Origin: Phycisphaerae bacterium
GTDB taxonomy: Bacteria; Planctomycetota; Phycisphaerae; UBA1845
Reading direction: 5' to 3'
DNA: 47,922 bases
Assembly: GCA_029260235.1 (NCBI GenBank)
Contig: JAJDDP010000004.1
Location: 1 to 47,922, forward strand
Shown: piece after piece, positions 8,732-18,047 of the stretch
How the letters are laid out: each line of letters begins with the position of its first letter
Numbering within the stretch: position 1 is the stretch's first letter
Translations under genes and position numbers: made by a program
Notes under the pieces: model-generated
Database searches by the model: none
What the model saw: only the letters and a program-made list of their open reading frames with translations
Told to the model about the DNA's origin: nothing

Positions 8732-9568
8732 ATGACGAACAACTATCGCAGGTGCTATTCGGGCGCCGGACAAGCCTTAGTTTTGGTGGCGGGACTGATG
8801 ATCATTGTCGGACAGGTGGCTGCTGCACCCATTGCGGGTTCCGAGAGCGCGGTTATCAAGACGCGCATTTTCAATGACGATCCTGATTCAACGGTGACTT
8901 TCGGCGATAGCTACCCTGCCTCAATTTTCATTCAGGACGCCGTGCTTGATGGCGGCAACGGTGGGACAACAGGCTTTGCCAATTTGCATAACTGGCGTTT
9001 TTCAGAGAACGACTTCACCGCAGCGCTGTTCAACAACGCCGATAGCTACTCCTATTCATCAGACCTCGTGATCAGCGGTGCGGGCAACGGCGAAGCCGGT
9101 CTATCACTTTCGCCCTGGTGGTCACAGGATGTGGACGGCCGCCTCAATGTCCGCTCAACCGATGGAGAGATTGCCGCATTTGGTGGCCGACTCCCGTTCT
9201 TCAGTTTCACGGGGAGTTTCGGCATCAACTACGCCAAAGGCGACACGATCAATCTCGGGGTTGACTACAAGGCGAACGGCCTGTCACTGCTCGATCCGGC
9301 AACAGTTGAGTACTTGGTTTCCTACAATGGAACAGACTACACGAGCGGCCCACTAAACTTCGACGAAGGTAACCCAGCCGAGGGCTTCGGGTCGTGGGGC
9401 GCTCTGGACAGCGCACAGGCAGGTGGATACATGCAGGCCTTCATCGACATCGGTAACCCCAGCAACTTGTTGCGCGCCGAATGGGGAAGCATCGCCTACG
9501 CTCCCGAGCCGGCATCGTTGTCATTGTTGGTGCTGGGCGGCTTGGCGATGGTGCGGCGAAGGCGCTAG
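8732..9568 (+). CDS. PEP-CTERM sorting domain protein
   Basis: 278 residues. A hydrophobic signal peptide (about 1-27, ending VGQVAAA) leads into a beta-rich exported domain of no recognised family. The C-terminus is a PEP-CTERM sorting signal: PEPAS, a hydrophobic stretch (LSLLVLGGLAMV) and a final RRRR cluster, as processed by exosortase systems linked to exopolysaccharide. ATG 8732 is chosen because AGGAGG (8719-8724) sits seven bases upstream; ATG 8729, one codon earlier, is equally in frame. It is under the operator-bearing rightward promoter and is followed by the pseudopilin and the three-domain binding protein, so it probably has a surface role in handling the glucan. That role is inferred from context only. 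Confidence 0.85.
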   Translation: MTNNYRRCYSGAGQALVLVAGLMIIVGQVAAAPIAGSESAVIKTRIFNDDPDSTVTFGDSYPASIFIQDAVLDGGNGGTTGFANLHNWRFSENDFTAALFNNADSYSYSSDLVISGAGNGEAGLSLSPWWSQDVDGRLNVRSTDGEIAAFGGRLPFFSFTGSFGINYAKGDTINLGVDYKANGLSLLDPATVEYLVSYNGTDYTSGPLNFDEGNPAEGFGSWGALDSAQAGGYMQAFIDIGNPSNLLRAEWGSIAYAPEPASLSLLVLGGLAMVRRRR

Positions 9569-9706
9569 CAGAAAACCCGTCACCTGGATGTGGGATAGAG
9601 GCATGGAGGCCTACTCATGTGCGCTAGCTCCAAGGTGCTAGGTGGCGGCAGACGGTGGAGGTGTGTGGGGAGGGTGGAACTGAGCGCAAGCCAAGGAACG
9701 AGTGCC

Positions 9707-10558
9707 ATGGTTGCACCGAGTCGCAAACGAGCTTTCACGCTGATCGAACTGCTCGTGGTGGTTTCCATCATCGCCTTGCTGATCGCCATTCTTCTTCCGT
9801 CGCTCCAGCGGGCCCGCACCCAGGCCAAGGACGTGGTCTGCCGGTCCAACATGCACCAACTCGGAGTGATGATCCACTACTACCTTGAGGACAGCCAAGA
9901 CCGGTTGCCGTGGATGCTGGGGACCAACCTTGGAAACGGCCCCAATAATGCACCGTTCCACCAGTACTACCAGATCTTCCACAACCTGCCTTATAGCATG
10001 GACTTAAATATCTACAGATGTCCGATGGCGGGAAGCGTCAAGAAGAACAACAAGGAGTTCGGCTTCTCCACGCCAGCCAGAGACACAAAGGGGGCGGTAG
10101 GCTCGACCAACGGTTATGTGCAGGGACAGGGCGGGACCAGCTATTACCGGGTTCAGTCTGCCAACAGCCTTTTTCTCGATCTTTGGCAGCGCAAGACCTG
10201 GCCGTGGATCCAGCCAACCGGCGCCACAGTTCCCGAATTGTTCACAGAATACTGGTACAATGACTGGAGCGAAGGAGCAGCTAACGCCTCCGGCGAGATC
10301 CCGGCCATCAGCGGCGGCAAGGTCAACCGCATCCCGTTTCCGCAGTTGGCGGTGTTGATGTCCGACGCGGTTCAATGGAACCCGCGACACAACAAGGGCT
10401 CGCACTTCCTGTTCCTCGACGCTCACGTCGAGCGCATTACAGCTGCGAATTACATGGATCCTGAAGCGGCCGGCACAGCAACGGGAAGGGATCGCGACTC
10501 CTTCGGCAACCGACCCTATTGGGCCTGGGGCCTGGGGAAGAACATCATAGGAGACTAG
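9707..10558 (+). CDS. Pseudopilin-like protein with prepilin N-terminal signal (DUF1559-like)
   Basis: 283 residues from ATG 9707, which has AAGGA nine bases upstream. The N-terminus is a type IV prepilin/type II pseudopilin signal: basic leader, then FTLIELLVVVSIIALLIAIL, with Glu at +5 of the processed protein, followed by a long amphipathic helix and a globular C-terminal part ending in GSHFLFLDAHVERI, a version of the closing motif of the large planctomycete pseudopilin-like families. It would be cleaved and methylated by a prepilin peptidase encoded elsewhere. It lies in the rightward group between the PEP-CTERM protein and the sugar-binding-like protein. Whether it forms filaments or sits singly in the envelope cannot be told. 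Confidence 0.88.
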   Translation: MVAPSRKRAFTLIELLVVVSIIALLIAILLPSLQRARTQAKDVVCRSNMHQLGVMIHYYLEDSQDRLPWMLGTNLGNGPNNAPFHQYYQIFHNLPYSMDLNIYRCPMAGSVKKNNKEFGFSTPARDTKGAVGSTNGYVQGQGGTSYYRVQSANSLFLDLWQRKTWPWIQPTGATVPELFTEYWYNDWSEGAANASGEIPAISGGKVNRIPFPQLAVLMSDAVQWNPRHNKGSHFLFLDAHVERITAANYMDPEAAGTATGRDRDSFGNRPYWAWGLGKNIIGD

Positions 10559-10617
10559 CGGTTTGAGAGGAGGTCACTTCGATGTGGCGTTCGATCATGC
10601 CGAGGGAAGGAAGCACC

Positions 10618-12402
10618 ATGAATACTCGAGTCATCGCTGGGATTCTTCTGGCAGCAGCCGTCGGCTGCACATCCACCGCTTGGGGCGCTGTTAACGTCCT
10701 TCTGAACGGCTCCATGGAGTCCGGTGACGGAGCGGCAGGCCTGGACCCGTTCGTCCCTGCCGATTGGACCCGTTTCGGGGCGGTGATCGAACGGTCGGCT
10801 GAAGCCAACCTCGTACCCGCAGGCAGCGGTCACGCCCTCAAGGCATTTGCCAGCGAACCTCAGGAAGGCGCCTACCAGGAAGTCCCCGCCGTCCCAGGTC
10901 AATCCGTCTCAGCCAGCGCCAGCATGTTTTCCCGTTCTGCCGACCTGATCAGCGGAGACGCCCAAGCAGGTATCGTTCTTGAGTTCTACAACTCCCTTGG
11001 CAACCTACTGGGCTCATCCAACATCGACTTCGCCATGAACGGTGCGTCGCCGGGAGACACCTGGATCCCAGCCTCAGTGGGACCGGCGGTTGCCCCAGCT
11101 GGCACCGTAGTCGCTCGAATGACCTGCGTATGGGTGTGGAGTGGCAGCGCCACGGGCTCTGCCTATTGGGACGACTGCTCGCTCAACATTGATGGTGGGG
11201 CCAACCTATTGCTCAATGGAGATTTTGAGCAGGCCGGCGTGGGAAGCAATTCCCCTAACGGGATCGATGACTGGCAAGGATTTGAGGACCAACGAAAATC
11301 GTCTGACTTTGCCGACCACGGCAACTTCAGTGTGCGCATGGGATCCGAGGCGACGTTCTCAGGTCTGTTCCAAAGCATGGGGACACTCATCGGAGGCGAA
11401 CGTATTCTCCTCAAAGCCAGAGTGTACCACTCATCAGCCGATCCGCTGGACCCGGCTGCCCGAGCAGGCATCAAGCTTGAATTCTCTCCCCCGCAAGGCG
11501 GCACGTTGCCACCACCCGAAGAGAATCTACCTTTTGGCGACACGTCCCCGCAGGACTCCTGGGAATTCGTAGAGATCAGTACCAACGGCCTGTTGGTACC
11601 CGATGGAGCCACCATCGCCCGTGTCGTGATGATCTATGCAGGCCAAGCCCTTTCCACCGGTGCGGTCTACTTTGACTCCGCTTTCGCCGAATTGGCCAGC
11701 GCCCCCGCCGTCAACCAGTTGACCAATGCTAGCTTTGAAAACGGTCCGGGCGGGCTGAATGGTATCGACGATTGGACGGAATTTGGCGGGTCAGCCACGG
11801 CCCAAAAAAGCGTCTTTGAAGTGCCCGGGGAAAACGGGCTAGCCAGCGTGAAAGCGCAGGGCACCGATTTTTCAGGAGTCTTTCAGGAGATCGCAGTGAC
11901 CCCCGGCGATACATTGGATGTCACAGCGTTCCTCCGAATGGCCTCCACCAACCCCATGGTGTCCGCATCAGCTGGCGTCAAAGTCGAGTGGGTCGGTGGG
12001 ACCGTACCCCCTGACGTAGACATTACCCCAGGCGCCAGCAACAACACAATCGTCGCGGCGAGCCCCACCGATCAGTGGATTGATTTGTTCGTCGATTTCA
12101 CCATGCCCCCGGGCACCGAAGCCGACGGACAGCTCACCACCCTGATGGCCAGCGGCGGAGCGCTAACCGGAGCTGCCTACTTCGACTCCTGTGAAGCGAT
12201 CGTGCTTAACCGCTTCGACGGGGCCGATTCTGACGGCGACAACGATCAAGATCTCTTCGACTTCGCCGGACTACAAAACTGCTATTCGGGGTCGGGCGTC
12301 ACACCGCTAGAGTGGAGCTGCACTGTCTTCGACAATGACGACGACGACGACATCGACGAGCTGGATTATCAATTCTTTGAGCCCAGATTGACGGGCCCTT
12401 AG
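10618..12402 (+). CDS. Secreted protein with three tandem carbohydrate-binding-like domains and dockerin-like tail
   Basis: 594 residues from ATG 10618. After a signal peptide (about 1-23, ending TAWGA) there are three copies of a roughly 170-residue beta-sandwich-like domain. They start near residues 24, 194 and 364 with the related motifs VNVLLNGSMESG, NLLLNGDFEQAG and NQLTNASFENG, and each has an Asp-Trp element (ADWTRFG, DDWQGF, DDWTEFG). This pattern is typical of CBM4/9-like or related galactose-binding folds. The end carries two calcium-loop-like segments, DSDGDNDQDLFD and DNDDDDDIDELD, of dockerin type. There is no catalytic domain, so capture or display of polysaccharide is the likely role. 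An in-frame ATG at 10582 has an even better Shine-Dalgarno (AGGAGGT, seven bases upstream) and would add 12 residues. Confidence 0.8.
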   Translation: MNTRVIAGILLAAAVGCTSTAWGAVNVLLNGSMESGDGAAGLDPFVPADWTRFGAVIERSAEANLVPAGSGHALKAFASEPQEGAYQEVPAVPGQSVSASASMFSRSADLISGDAQAGIVLEFYNSLGNLLGSSNIDFAMNGASPGDTWIPASVGPAVAPAGTVVARMTCVWVWSGSATGSAYWDDCSLNIDGGANLLLNGDFEQAGVGSNSPNGIDDWQGFEDQRKSSDFADHGNFSVRMGSEATFSGLFQSMGTLIGGERILLKARVYHSSADPLDPAARAGIKLEFSPPQGGTLPPPEENLPFGDTSPQDSWEFVEISTNGLLVPDGATIARVVMIYAGQALSTGAVYFDSAFAELASAPAVNQLTNASFENGPGGLNGIDDWTEFGGSATAQKSVFEVPGENGLASVKAQGTDFSGVFQEIAVTPGDTLDVTAFLRMASTNPMVSASAGVKVEWVGGTVPPDVDITPGASNNTIVAASPTDQWIDLFVDFTMPPGTEADGQLTTLMASGGALTGAAYFDSCEAIVLNRFDGADSDGDNDQDLFDFAGLQNCYSGSGVTPLEWSCTVFDNDDDDDIDELDYQFFEPRLTGP

Positions 12403-12505
12403 GTTCGGCTCATTCGAAGAAATAGCAGGCCCACCCGCGAGCGCTCAACGGGCTATACTACACCTCAGATCCTCTGGGGCTGTAGTTGGTTGTGTTGGAG
12501 TTAGA

Positions 12506-14827
12506 TTGCGTTTCGCGAGTTTACCCATGCCGCTCATACAGATGAGAACCGTGTACTTGAAACTTAGCTTGAACTTCACAGCGTTTGGCAGGTGGATAGC
12601 CTCAGTCGCCGCGATAGCGGTCTTGGTGATTACTTCGCCAGCCCTCTCAGCAGCCATTCCGCCCGAACCAGCAAGCACCGCGTTGCAATTGGAAGCGATG
12701 CTGGGTCGGATGACGCTACCGGAGAAACTGGGGCAGCTAACGCTGGAGTGGGGTGGTCGAATCAACGACACCAATCCCCAGATAGCCCAGTCCAAGACTG
12801 AAGAGTTGCATACGCTGATTCGAGAGGGAAAGATCGGTGCGTTCCTCGGCGCCCATGGCGCAGCCTACACCAACGAATTGCAGAAAATTGCAGTCGAGGG
12901 AAGCCGCCTGGGTATTCCCCTGCTGTTCGGCAACGATGTGATTCACGGCTACAACACGATCTTCCCCATACCGCTGGCTGAAGCATGTACATGGAGCCCG
13001 GAACTTGTAGAAGCCGCCGCAGCTGCCGCAGCTGCAGAGGCGAGAGCCAGCGGCACGCGTTGGACATTTGCCCCCATGGTGGATATTGCCCGCGATCCAC
13101 GTTGGGGGCGTGTGGCTGAAGGGTCCGGTGAAGATCCCTACCTTGGTTCGGTGATGGCGGCCGCCCGGGTTCGCGGATTTCAGGGCGACGACCCATTCGC
13201 TGCAGACAAGGTGCTGGCTTGCGCCAAACACTATGTAGCCTACGGAGCAGCCGAGGGAGGCCGCGATTACAACACGGTGGATTTGTCACGGCGTACCTTG
13301 CGGGAGATTTACCTGCCGCCGTTCCAAGCGGCAGTCGAGGCCGGTGTCGGCTCAATTATGAGCGCCTTTAATGAGATCAACGGTGTACCGGCCACCGCCA
13401 ACCGCTTCGCCTTGACTGACGTGTTGCGCGGGGAATGGAATTTCGACGGCTTTGTCGTCAGCGACTACAACTCGGTCGGCGAACTGGTGCCCCATGGGTA
13501 TGCCGACTCCCCAGCCCGAGCGGCAGCATTGGCCATCCTGGCGGGCGTAGACATGGATATGTGCTCGAAAACCTACTCGGCACACCTTCAGGAAATGACG
13601 CAAGATGGCACCGTGTCAGACAGCGTAATCAACGAAGCCGTGCGCCGCGTGCTGCGAAGCAAACTGCGAATCGGATTGTTCCAACAACCCTACGCGGACC
13701 CAGCGGTCGAAGCTTCGCTGCGATCAAGCCAAGCGCATCAAGAACTTGCCCTCAGCCTGGCGCGTAGCTCGATCGTTCTACTAAAAAACGAGGGAAACCT
13801 GCTGCCCTTGCGGACGGACTTGAGAACGCTGGCGGTCATCGGCCCTCTAGCCGACGATACAAAGAATCCGCACGGCACTTGGGCGGGCATCGGGGCGGGC
13901 GCCGCGGCAGTCACTGTCCTGGAGGCCATCAAAGCGCGGGTTTCGCCCGAAACTTCCGTTCGCTTCGTCAAAGGATGCGATTTGGCGGGGGTTCACGAGG
14001 ATGACATCACTGGAGCGGTCGCAGTAGCAAGCAAAGCAGATGCCGTAGTTCTCGTTGTCGGCGAACCCGAATCGTACAGCGGGGAGGCACACTGCCGAAC
14101 CAACCTGCAGCTACCCGGTACTCAGCTGGACTTGGTCAAAGGAGTCCACCGCACCGGCGTGCCGACGATTGTGGTATTGATGAACGGTCGACCTCTTTCT
14201 GTCGCGTGGACAGCCGAGCATGTGCCGGCGCTTGTCGAAGCATGGCACTTGGGCGCTCAGAGCGGAAACGCGGTCGCCGACGTGCTCTTTGGTAAGTTCA
14301 ACCCTGCGGGGAAATTGGCTATCACCATTCCACGCAACGTCGGCCAGGTGCCGATTTACTACAATCACAAGAACACAGGGAGGCCTCCATCGGAAGACCG
14401 CTGGACTTCAAAGTACCTGGATACTCCCTGGACACCACTATTCCCGTTCGGGTTTGGCTTGAGCTATACGGAGTTCGCCTACTCTGACCTGCGCATCTCC
14501 CCGCTTGAAGCGGACATGGATGACAACCTAGTTTTGAGTGCCACGATAAGAAACAAGGGCGATCGAGCCGGTCATGAAGTCGTCCAACTCTACTTTCGTG
14601 ACATAGTGGCAAGCATCACTAGACCGGTGAAGGAATTGAAGGGCTTCCGCCGCATCTGGCTTGAGCCGGGACAAGCAACACGCGTGGAATTCAGCCTGCC
14701 GGTCCATCGCTTGGGCTTCTACAACTCCCGATCGGAATACGTCGTCGAACCTGGACGATTCAAGGTCTGGATCGGCCCCAATTCAGTCAATGGTTTGGAA
14801 GGCGCCTTAACTGTCCAACGGCGCTAG
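12506..14827 (+). CDS. GH3 beta-glucosidase, BglX-like, exported
   Basis: 773 residues, the full GH3 architecture: TIM-barrel domain (starting MTLPEKLGQLTLEW, with KHYVAYGAAEGGRDYNTV), alpha/beta sandwich and C-terminal fibronectin-III-like domain (from about residue 680). The nucleophile is the Asp near residue 320 in FVVSDYNSVGEL; the acid/base region is SYSGEAHCRTNLQLPG. A hydrophobic segment ending SPALSAA indicates export to periplasm or surface, in contrast to the cytosolic GH1. TTG 12506 is preceded by GGAG with a five-base spacer; ATG 12527 or 12542 are alternatives and leave the signal peptide intact. It would trim oligosaccharides before uptake. It follows the binding-like protein by 103 bases and converges with the 1057-residue barrel protein. 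Confidence 0.93.
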   Translation: MRFASLPMPLIQMRTVYLKLSLNFTAFGRWIASVAAIAVLVITSPALSAAIPPEPASTALQLEAMLGRMTLPEKLGQLTLEWGGRINDTNPQIAQSKTEELHTLIREGKIGAFLGAHGAAYTNELQKIAVEGSRLGIPLLFGNDVIHGYNTIFPIPLAEACTWSPELVEAAAAAAAAEARASGTRWTFAPMVDIARDPRWGRVAEGSGEDPYLGSVMAAARVRGFQGDDPFAADKVLACAKHYVAYGAAEGGRDYNTVDLSRRTLREIYLPPFQAAVEAGVGSIMSAFNEINGVPATANRFALTDVLRGEWNFDGFVVSDYNSVGELVPHGYADSPARAAALAILAGVDMDMCSKTYSAHLQEMTQDGTVSDSVINEAVRRVLRSKLRIGLFQQPYADPAVEASLRSSQAHQELALSLARSSIVLLKNEGNLLPLRTDLRTLAVIGPLADDTKNPHGTWAGIGAGAAAVTVLEAIKARVSPETSVRFVKGCDLAGVHEDDITGAVAVASKADAVVLVVGEPESYSGEAHCRTNLQLPGTQLDLVKGVHRTGVPTIVVLMNGRPLSVAWTAEHVPALVEAWHLGAQSGNAVADVLFGKFNPAGKLAITIPRNVGQVPIYYNHKNTGRPPSEDRWTSKYLDTPWTPLFPFGFGLSYTEFAYSDLRISPLEADMDDNLVLSATIRNKGDRAGHEVVQLYFRDIVASITRPVKELKGFRRIWLEPGQATRVEFSLPVHRLGFYNSRSEYVVEPGRFKVWIGPNSVNGLEGALTVQRR

Positions 14828-14858
14828 ACCAACAGTGGCGGTTGTGACGTGGATGCCG

Positions 14859-17800
14859 TCAGTATTTCACCACGACATGAGCGGGAACGCCCACCAATCG
14901 GACCTCGTGTTCGGTGAACTCTTCATATCGCCGGCCGTTACAAGTCACCGCCTGGATGGGGTGAACGGCTGGCGAGTGCAACACGATTCCGCCGGGGGGC
15001 ATCTCCAGTGATCCACTGTGGTCCAGCACGAGGTTGCCATCCTCGTAGGCCAATGAATAGGAGATCCGCCCGTACTCCGTGGGAAAATCGACTATCGACA
15101 CGCCTTCCGGTGCCCCAAGCCACTCCGGGCGCACCCCGGCAGCCAGGACCAGGGCCCCGTCCTGCTCGCGTTCGTAGACGAACATGCTGCGAACCGCGTT
15201 AAGGAAATCGGAACCAACCCAGGTATGGGGCATGTCGCCGATGAACTTCGGCGCCTCGGGGTCATGCCACACGACCTCAGCCCAATGCTGGAAGGCCTCT
15301 GGGCGCTGGTCTTGGAAGAAGAACTCCAGCAGTTCGTGAGCTCGTTGGACCTGCCCCAACCGGACGAAGGTTCCGACAAGCCGCACTTCGTACGGTGTAT
15401 AAGCCTCCCACTCGATGTCCCCATCACGCCGCTTTTTGAAGAAGTCATAATACCGCTCGAAGGTATTGGTAAGCTGCGGCTCTGGGATGTTGCCTAGCTC
15501 ACCACCGGGAAACAGGCCGACGGCCGTGGACGTCGCGTCAAAGTCGCCAAGCTCCACGCAGCCGGGGATGTAGTCGATGCGTTTGATCTGCATGGCCAGT
15601 CGCATCGAATCATAAAACGACTTGCTGTATTCATCGCGCAGGGAGCCAAAGCGTGCCACAAGATCGGACCGGTTGAGGATTTCTGCGATTGTCGTCGCAT
15701 CCTTGAGACCACGAAGAACAAAGAAGCTGTCCCAGTACGAATGCATCGGCTTGGCTGAATAACCTTCGTGGCTGATCGACTCAGGCACGAGGCCAAAGCA
15801 GGCCCGCTTGGCTGGGGGGCCGTCCCGGTACTCGGGTGTGAGGCGTTGGTTGCGCAATGACTCGATGTAGTCTACGCCGGCTACCACCGCGTCCAGGTGC
15901 CGCGCGAGGAACGCCCGATCACGTGTGAATCGGTAGTACTTCAACAAGGCGTAGATGAACTCTCCAGTACTGTCGTGCTCATCGACGGGATCCGGCCCGC
16001 GACTATCAACGACACAGGGCACTTTGCCACTGGGATATTGATAGGTCGCATACCACTCCAGGAACGCCCTCACCCGTTCCGTGTGTCCTGTTGCCAGCAG
16101 AGCCGTGGAGGTCAGCGCTCCATCGCGAATCCAGCTTCGCTCGTAAGTCCGCGAACCGGGCTGGATAGCAGGGCCGTCGCTATTCACGAGAATGTAGGAT
16201 TGGGTGCTCTTGAAGGTGTTGACCAATTCGGCAGCCGACGGTGGAAGTTCGAGCGCGACCTTCATGACCTCAGCCTCCCACTTGGCGCACACCGCTCGCA
16301 GGCGTGACTCGAAAAGCGCATCAACGCTCGCGTTGGCCACGCTGGGGGATTGGTCGGCGGCGGCGGCGGCGTAGAACGGCACGGCCAAGACAACACTCTT
16401 GGTCTCACCAGGGCCTAAGTCGAAGTCATATCTCATCGCGGCAGACGCCAGGCGAGTAGCGTCGTTGACAGATTGCTTCGGCGGAAGCGTTCCGCAGGCG
16501 AGATACTCGACCACGTCACCCTGAGCGAACGAAGCCGCGCCAAAACCCGATGGCCGCGTCCAGGGGACGACTGCTTTGCGCTGGTTAATGAGAATCCTCT
16601 CGCCGTTAGAGCTGATCGTCTCGATGCTCGAAGTGCCCCCGGCGATGTTCAAGTCCTGCCATGGCGGCAGTACCTGGAATGGCCTGACCGCCACCGCTAG
16701 CGATCCTGATTGGCGTGCTGAGCTGGTGTTCGTTAGGTGGTAGCGGGTTAACAGCACAGACGCCCCTGGAGGCCCGTCCGCGAGAGCCGTAATTCGCAGT
16801 TGCAGGGTATCAGTGTCCCAGATGACGGTAGGGACTGGTGCGAACCCCTCGGCAAGCTGCTGCGTAACACGCGCGTCGGCCCAAGTGGTTAGCTTAGTAC
16901 CTGTCCAAATGAACGGTTCCAGTGTAAAGGCGAGTTTGTCCACCTCCACCGCGCCGTCTGCGCTGACCAGCGCCTCCTTGGCATCTCCTGCAACACCTAC
17001 GACGGTCCACGGTGTTTGCTCGTTCAAGAAGTAGCGGGGGAACAACCCGCGGCGCGATTCGCCAGCAATCGACTGGAACATAGCGTTGGCTGTGTCAGCG
17101 AATTCGACCGGCTTGATCCGCAGGCCACGAAGCCCGACACCCTGGCCTCGACTCGTGCCGGTCACTTCAAGGCGCATCCGCCTTCCTTCTGTATCGGGAA
17201 GGCGAACATAATCACGTCCGCCGTTGCCTTCGCGAACTACGGCGGCCGGTTCCCAGCCCGTGCCATCCTGGTCAAATAGAAGAGCGTAATCGGTGGCGTA
17301 ATCATCGGGATCCCAGTCAAGAACCACACCACCCAACTCCCGCAGCTGTTGGAAGTTCAACTCAATCCAGGGCGAGGCGTCACCCGCGACACTCTTCCAG
17401 TTCAGTCCACCAGTGTCATTCAGATACTCTGACGGGGGCGGCTGTTTGCGATCAACAGAGGAGACAACCACCGCGACCGGTTTTGTAGTCGCTCCGTACT
17501 CCGGCAAGGCTTCAAAAGTGAGAGAGTCAATGACCACCGAGCCCTTGCCCCCCGAGCCGGCAGCGATGGCGAACTCAATCCAGCCAACCTGCTTCAGCGG
17601 GATATCCCCAGAAGGCCCCCAGGCGAAACAAAAATGGCGAGCCTTGTAGCTAACCTTGCGCCAAACCGGCGAGAACGAGACACCGTGCTTCTTGACCCAC
17701 CAGACATTCTCGTCCGCAGGGTCAACCAGCTTGAACTCGAAGTCGTTCTCCGGCGCGTCGCCGCGAATAGAAAAACCAAACCGATAGTTAGCCGGCAGGG

Positions 17801-18032
17801 TAAGCTCCACCGGGCGCCGGGCAACGCAAAAGCCGGCCCCTGTCCGGAAATCGAAATCCAGGCGAAGCGCCTTTCCCTCGATACCGGTATCCTGTTTGAG
17901 CCGAGCTTGGACACCATCTGAAGCGATAACCTGCCATTGCCCGATTTCTTCAAATTGGTCCAGGGCAAGCTGTTGGGGCGGTGACGCAAGTTGCACGCAG
18001 GCGAGGGCACAGCACTGCAGAACGATGAGCAT
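14859..18032 (-). CDS. Exported multidomain (alpha/alpha)6-barrel protein, putative glycosidase of unassigned type
   Basis: 1057 residues from ATG 18032; an in-frame GTG at 18047 is an alternative. A signal peptide is followed by a galactose-binding-like beta-sandwich (about 25-185), an F5/8-type C (discoidin) domain (about 190-310, with SPWIELNFQQLRELGGV), a beta-rich linker domain, and a large all-alpha region from about residue 600 that looks like a six-hairpin glycosidase barrel. Its strongest block is SRTYERSWIRDGALT followed by KVPCVVDSRGPDPVDEHDS, with several acidic residues suited to catalysis. The W-x-R-D pattern recalls GH15/GH37/GH63-type barrels, but I cannot assign a family. Its place beside GH3 and GH144 enzymes suggests action on the same or a companion polysaccharide. 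Confidence 0.72.
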   Translation of the reverse strand: MLIVLQCCALACVQLASPPQQLALDQFEEIGQWQVIASDGVQARLKQDTGIEGKALRLDFDFRTGAGFCVARRPVELTLPANYRFGFSIRGDAPENDFEFKLVDPADENVWWVKKHGVSFSPVWRKVSYKARHFCFAWGPSGDIPLKQVGWIEFAIAAGSGGKGSVVIDSLTFEALPEYGATTKPVAVVVSSVDRKQPPPSEYLNDTGGLNWKSVAGDASPWIELNFQQLRELGGVVLDWDPDDYATDYALLFDQDGTGWEPAAVVREGNGGRDYVRLPDTEGRRMRLEVTGTSRGQGVGLRGLRIKPVEFADTANAMFQSIAGESRRGLFPRYFLNEQTPWTVVGVAGDAKEALVSADGAVEVDKLAFTLEPFIWTGTKLTTWADARVTQQLAEGFAPVPTVIWDTDTLQLRITALADGPPGASVLLTRYHLTNTSSARQSGSLAVAVRPFQVLPPWQDLNIAGGTSSIETISSNGERILINQRKAVVPWTRPSGFGAASFAQGDVVEYLACGTLPPKQSVNDATRLASAAMRYDFDLGPGETKSVVLAVPFYAAAAADQSPSVANASVDALFESRLRAVCAKWEAEVMKVALELPPSAAELVNTFKSTQSYILVNSDGPAIQPGSRTYERSWIRDGALTSTALLATGHTERVRAFLEWYATYQYPSGKVPCVVDSRGPDPVDEHDSTGEFIYALLKYYRFTRDRAFLARHLDAVVAGVDYIESLRNQRLTPEYRDGPPAKRACFGLVPESISHEGYSAKPMHSYWDSFFVLRGLKDATTIAEILNRSDLVARFGSLRDEYSKSFYDSMRLAMQIKRIDYIPGCVELGDFDATSTAVGLFPGGELGNIPEPQLTNTFERYYDFFKKRRDGDIEWEAYTPYEVRLVGTFVRLGQVQRAHELLEFFFQDQRPEAFQHWAEVVWHDPEAPKFIGDMPHTWVGSDFLNAVRSMFVYEREQDGALVLAAGVRPEWLGAPEGVSIVDFPTEYGRISYSLAYEDGNLVLDHSGSLEMPPGGIVLHSPAVHPIQAVTCNGRRYEEFTEHEVRLVGVPAHVVVKY

Positions 18033-18047
18033 TTGGATAGATCCCAC

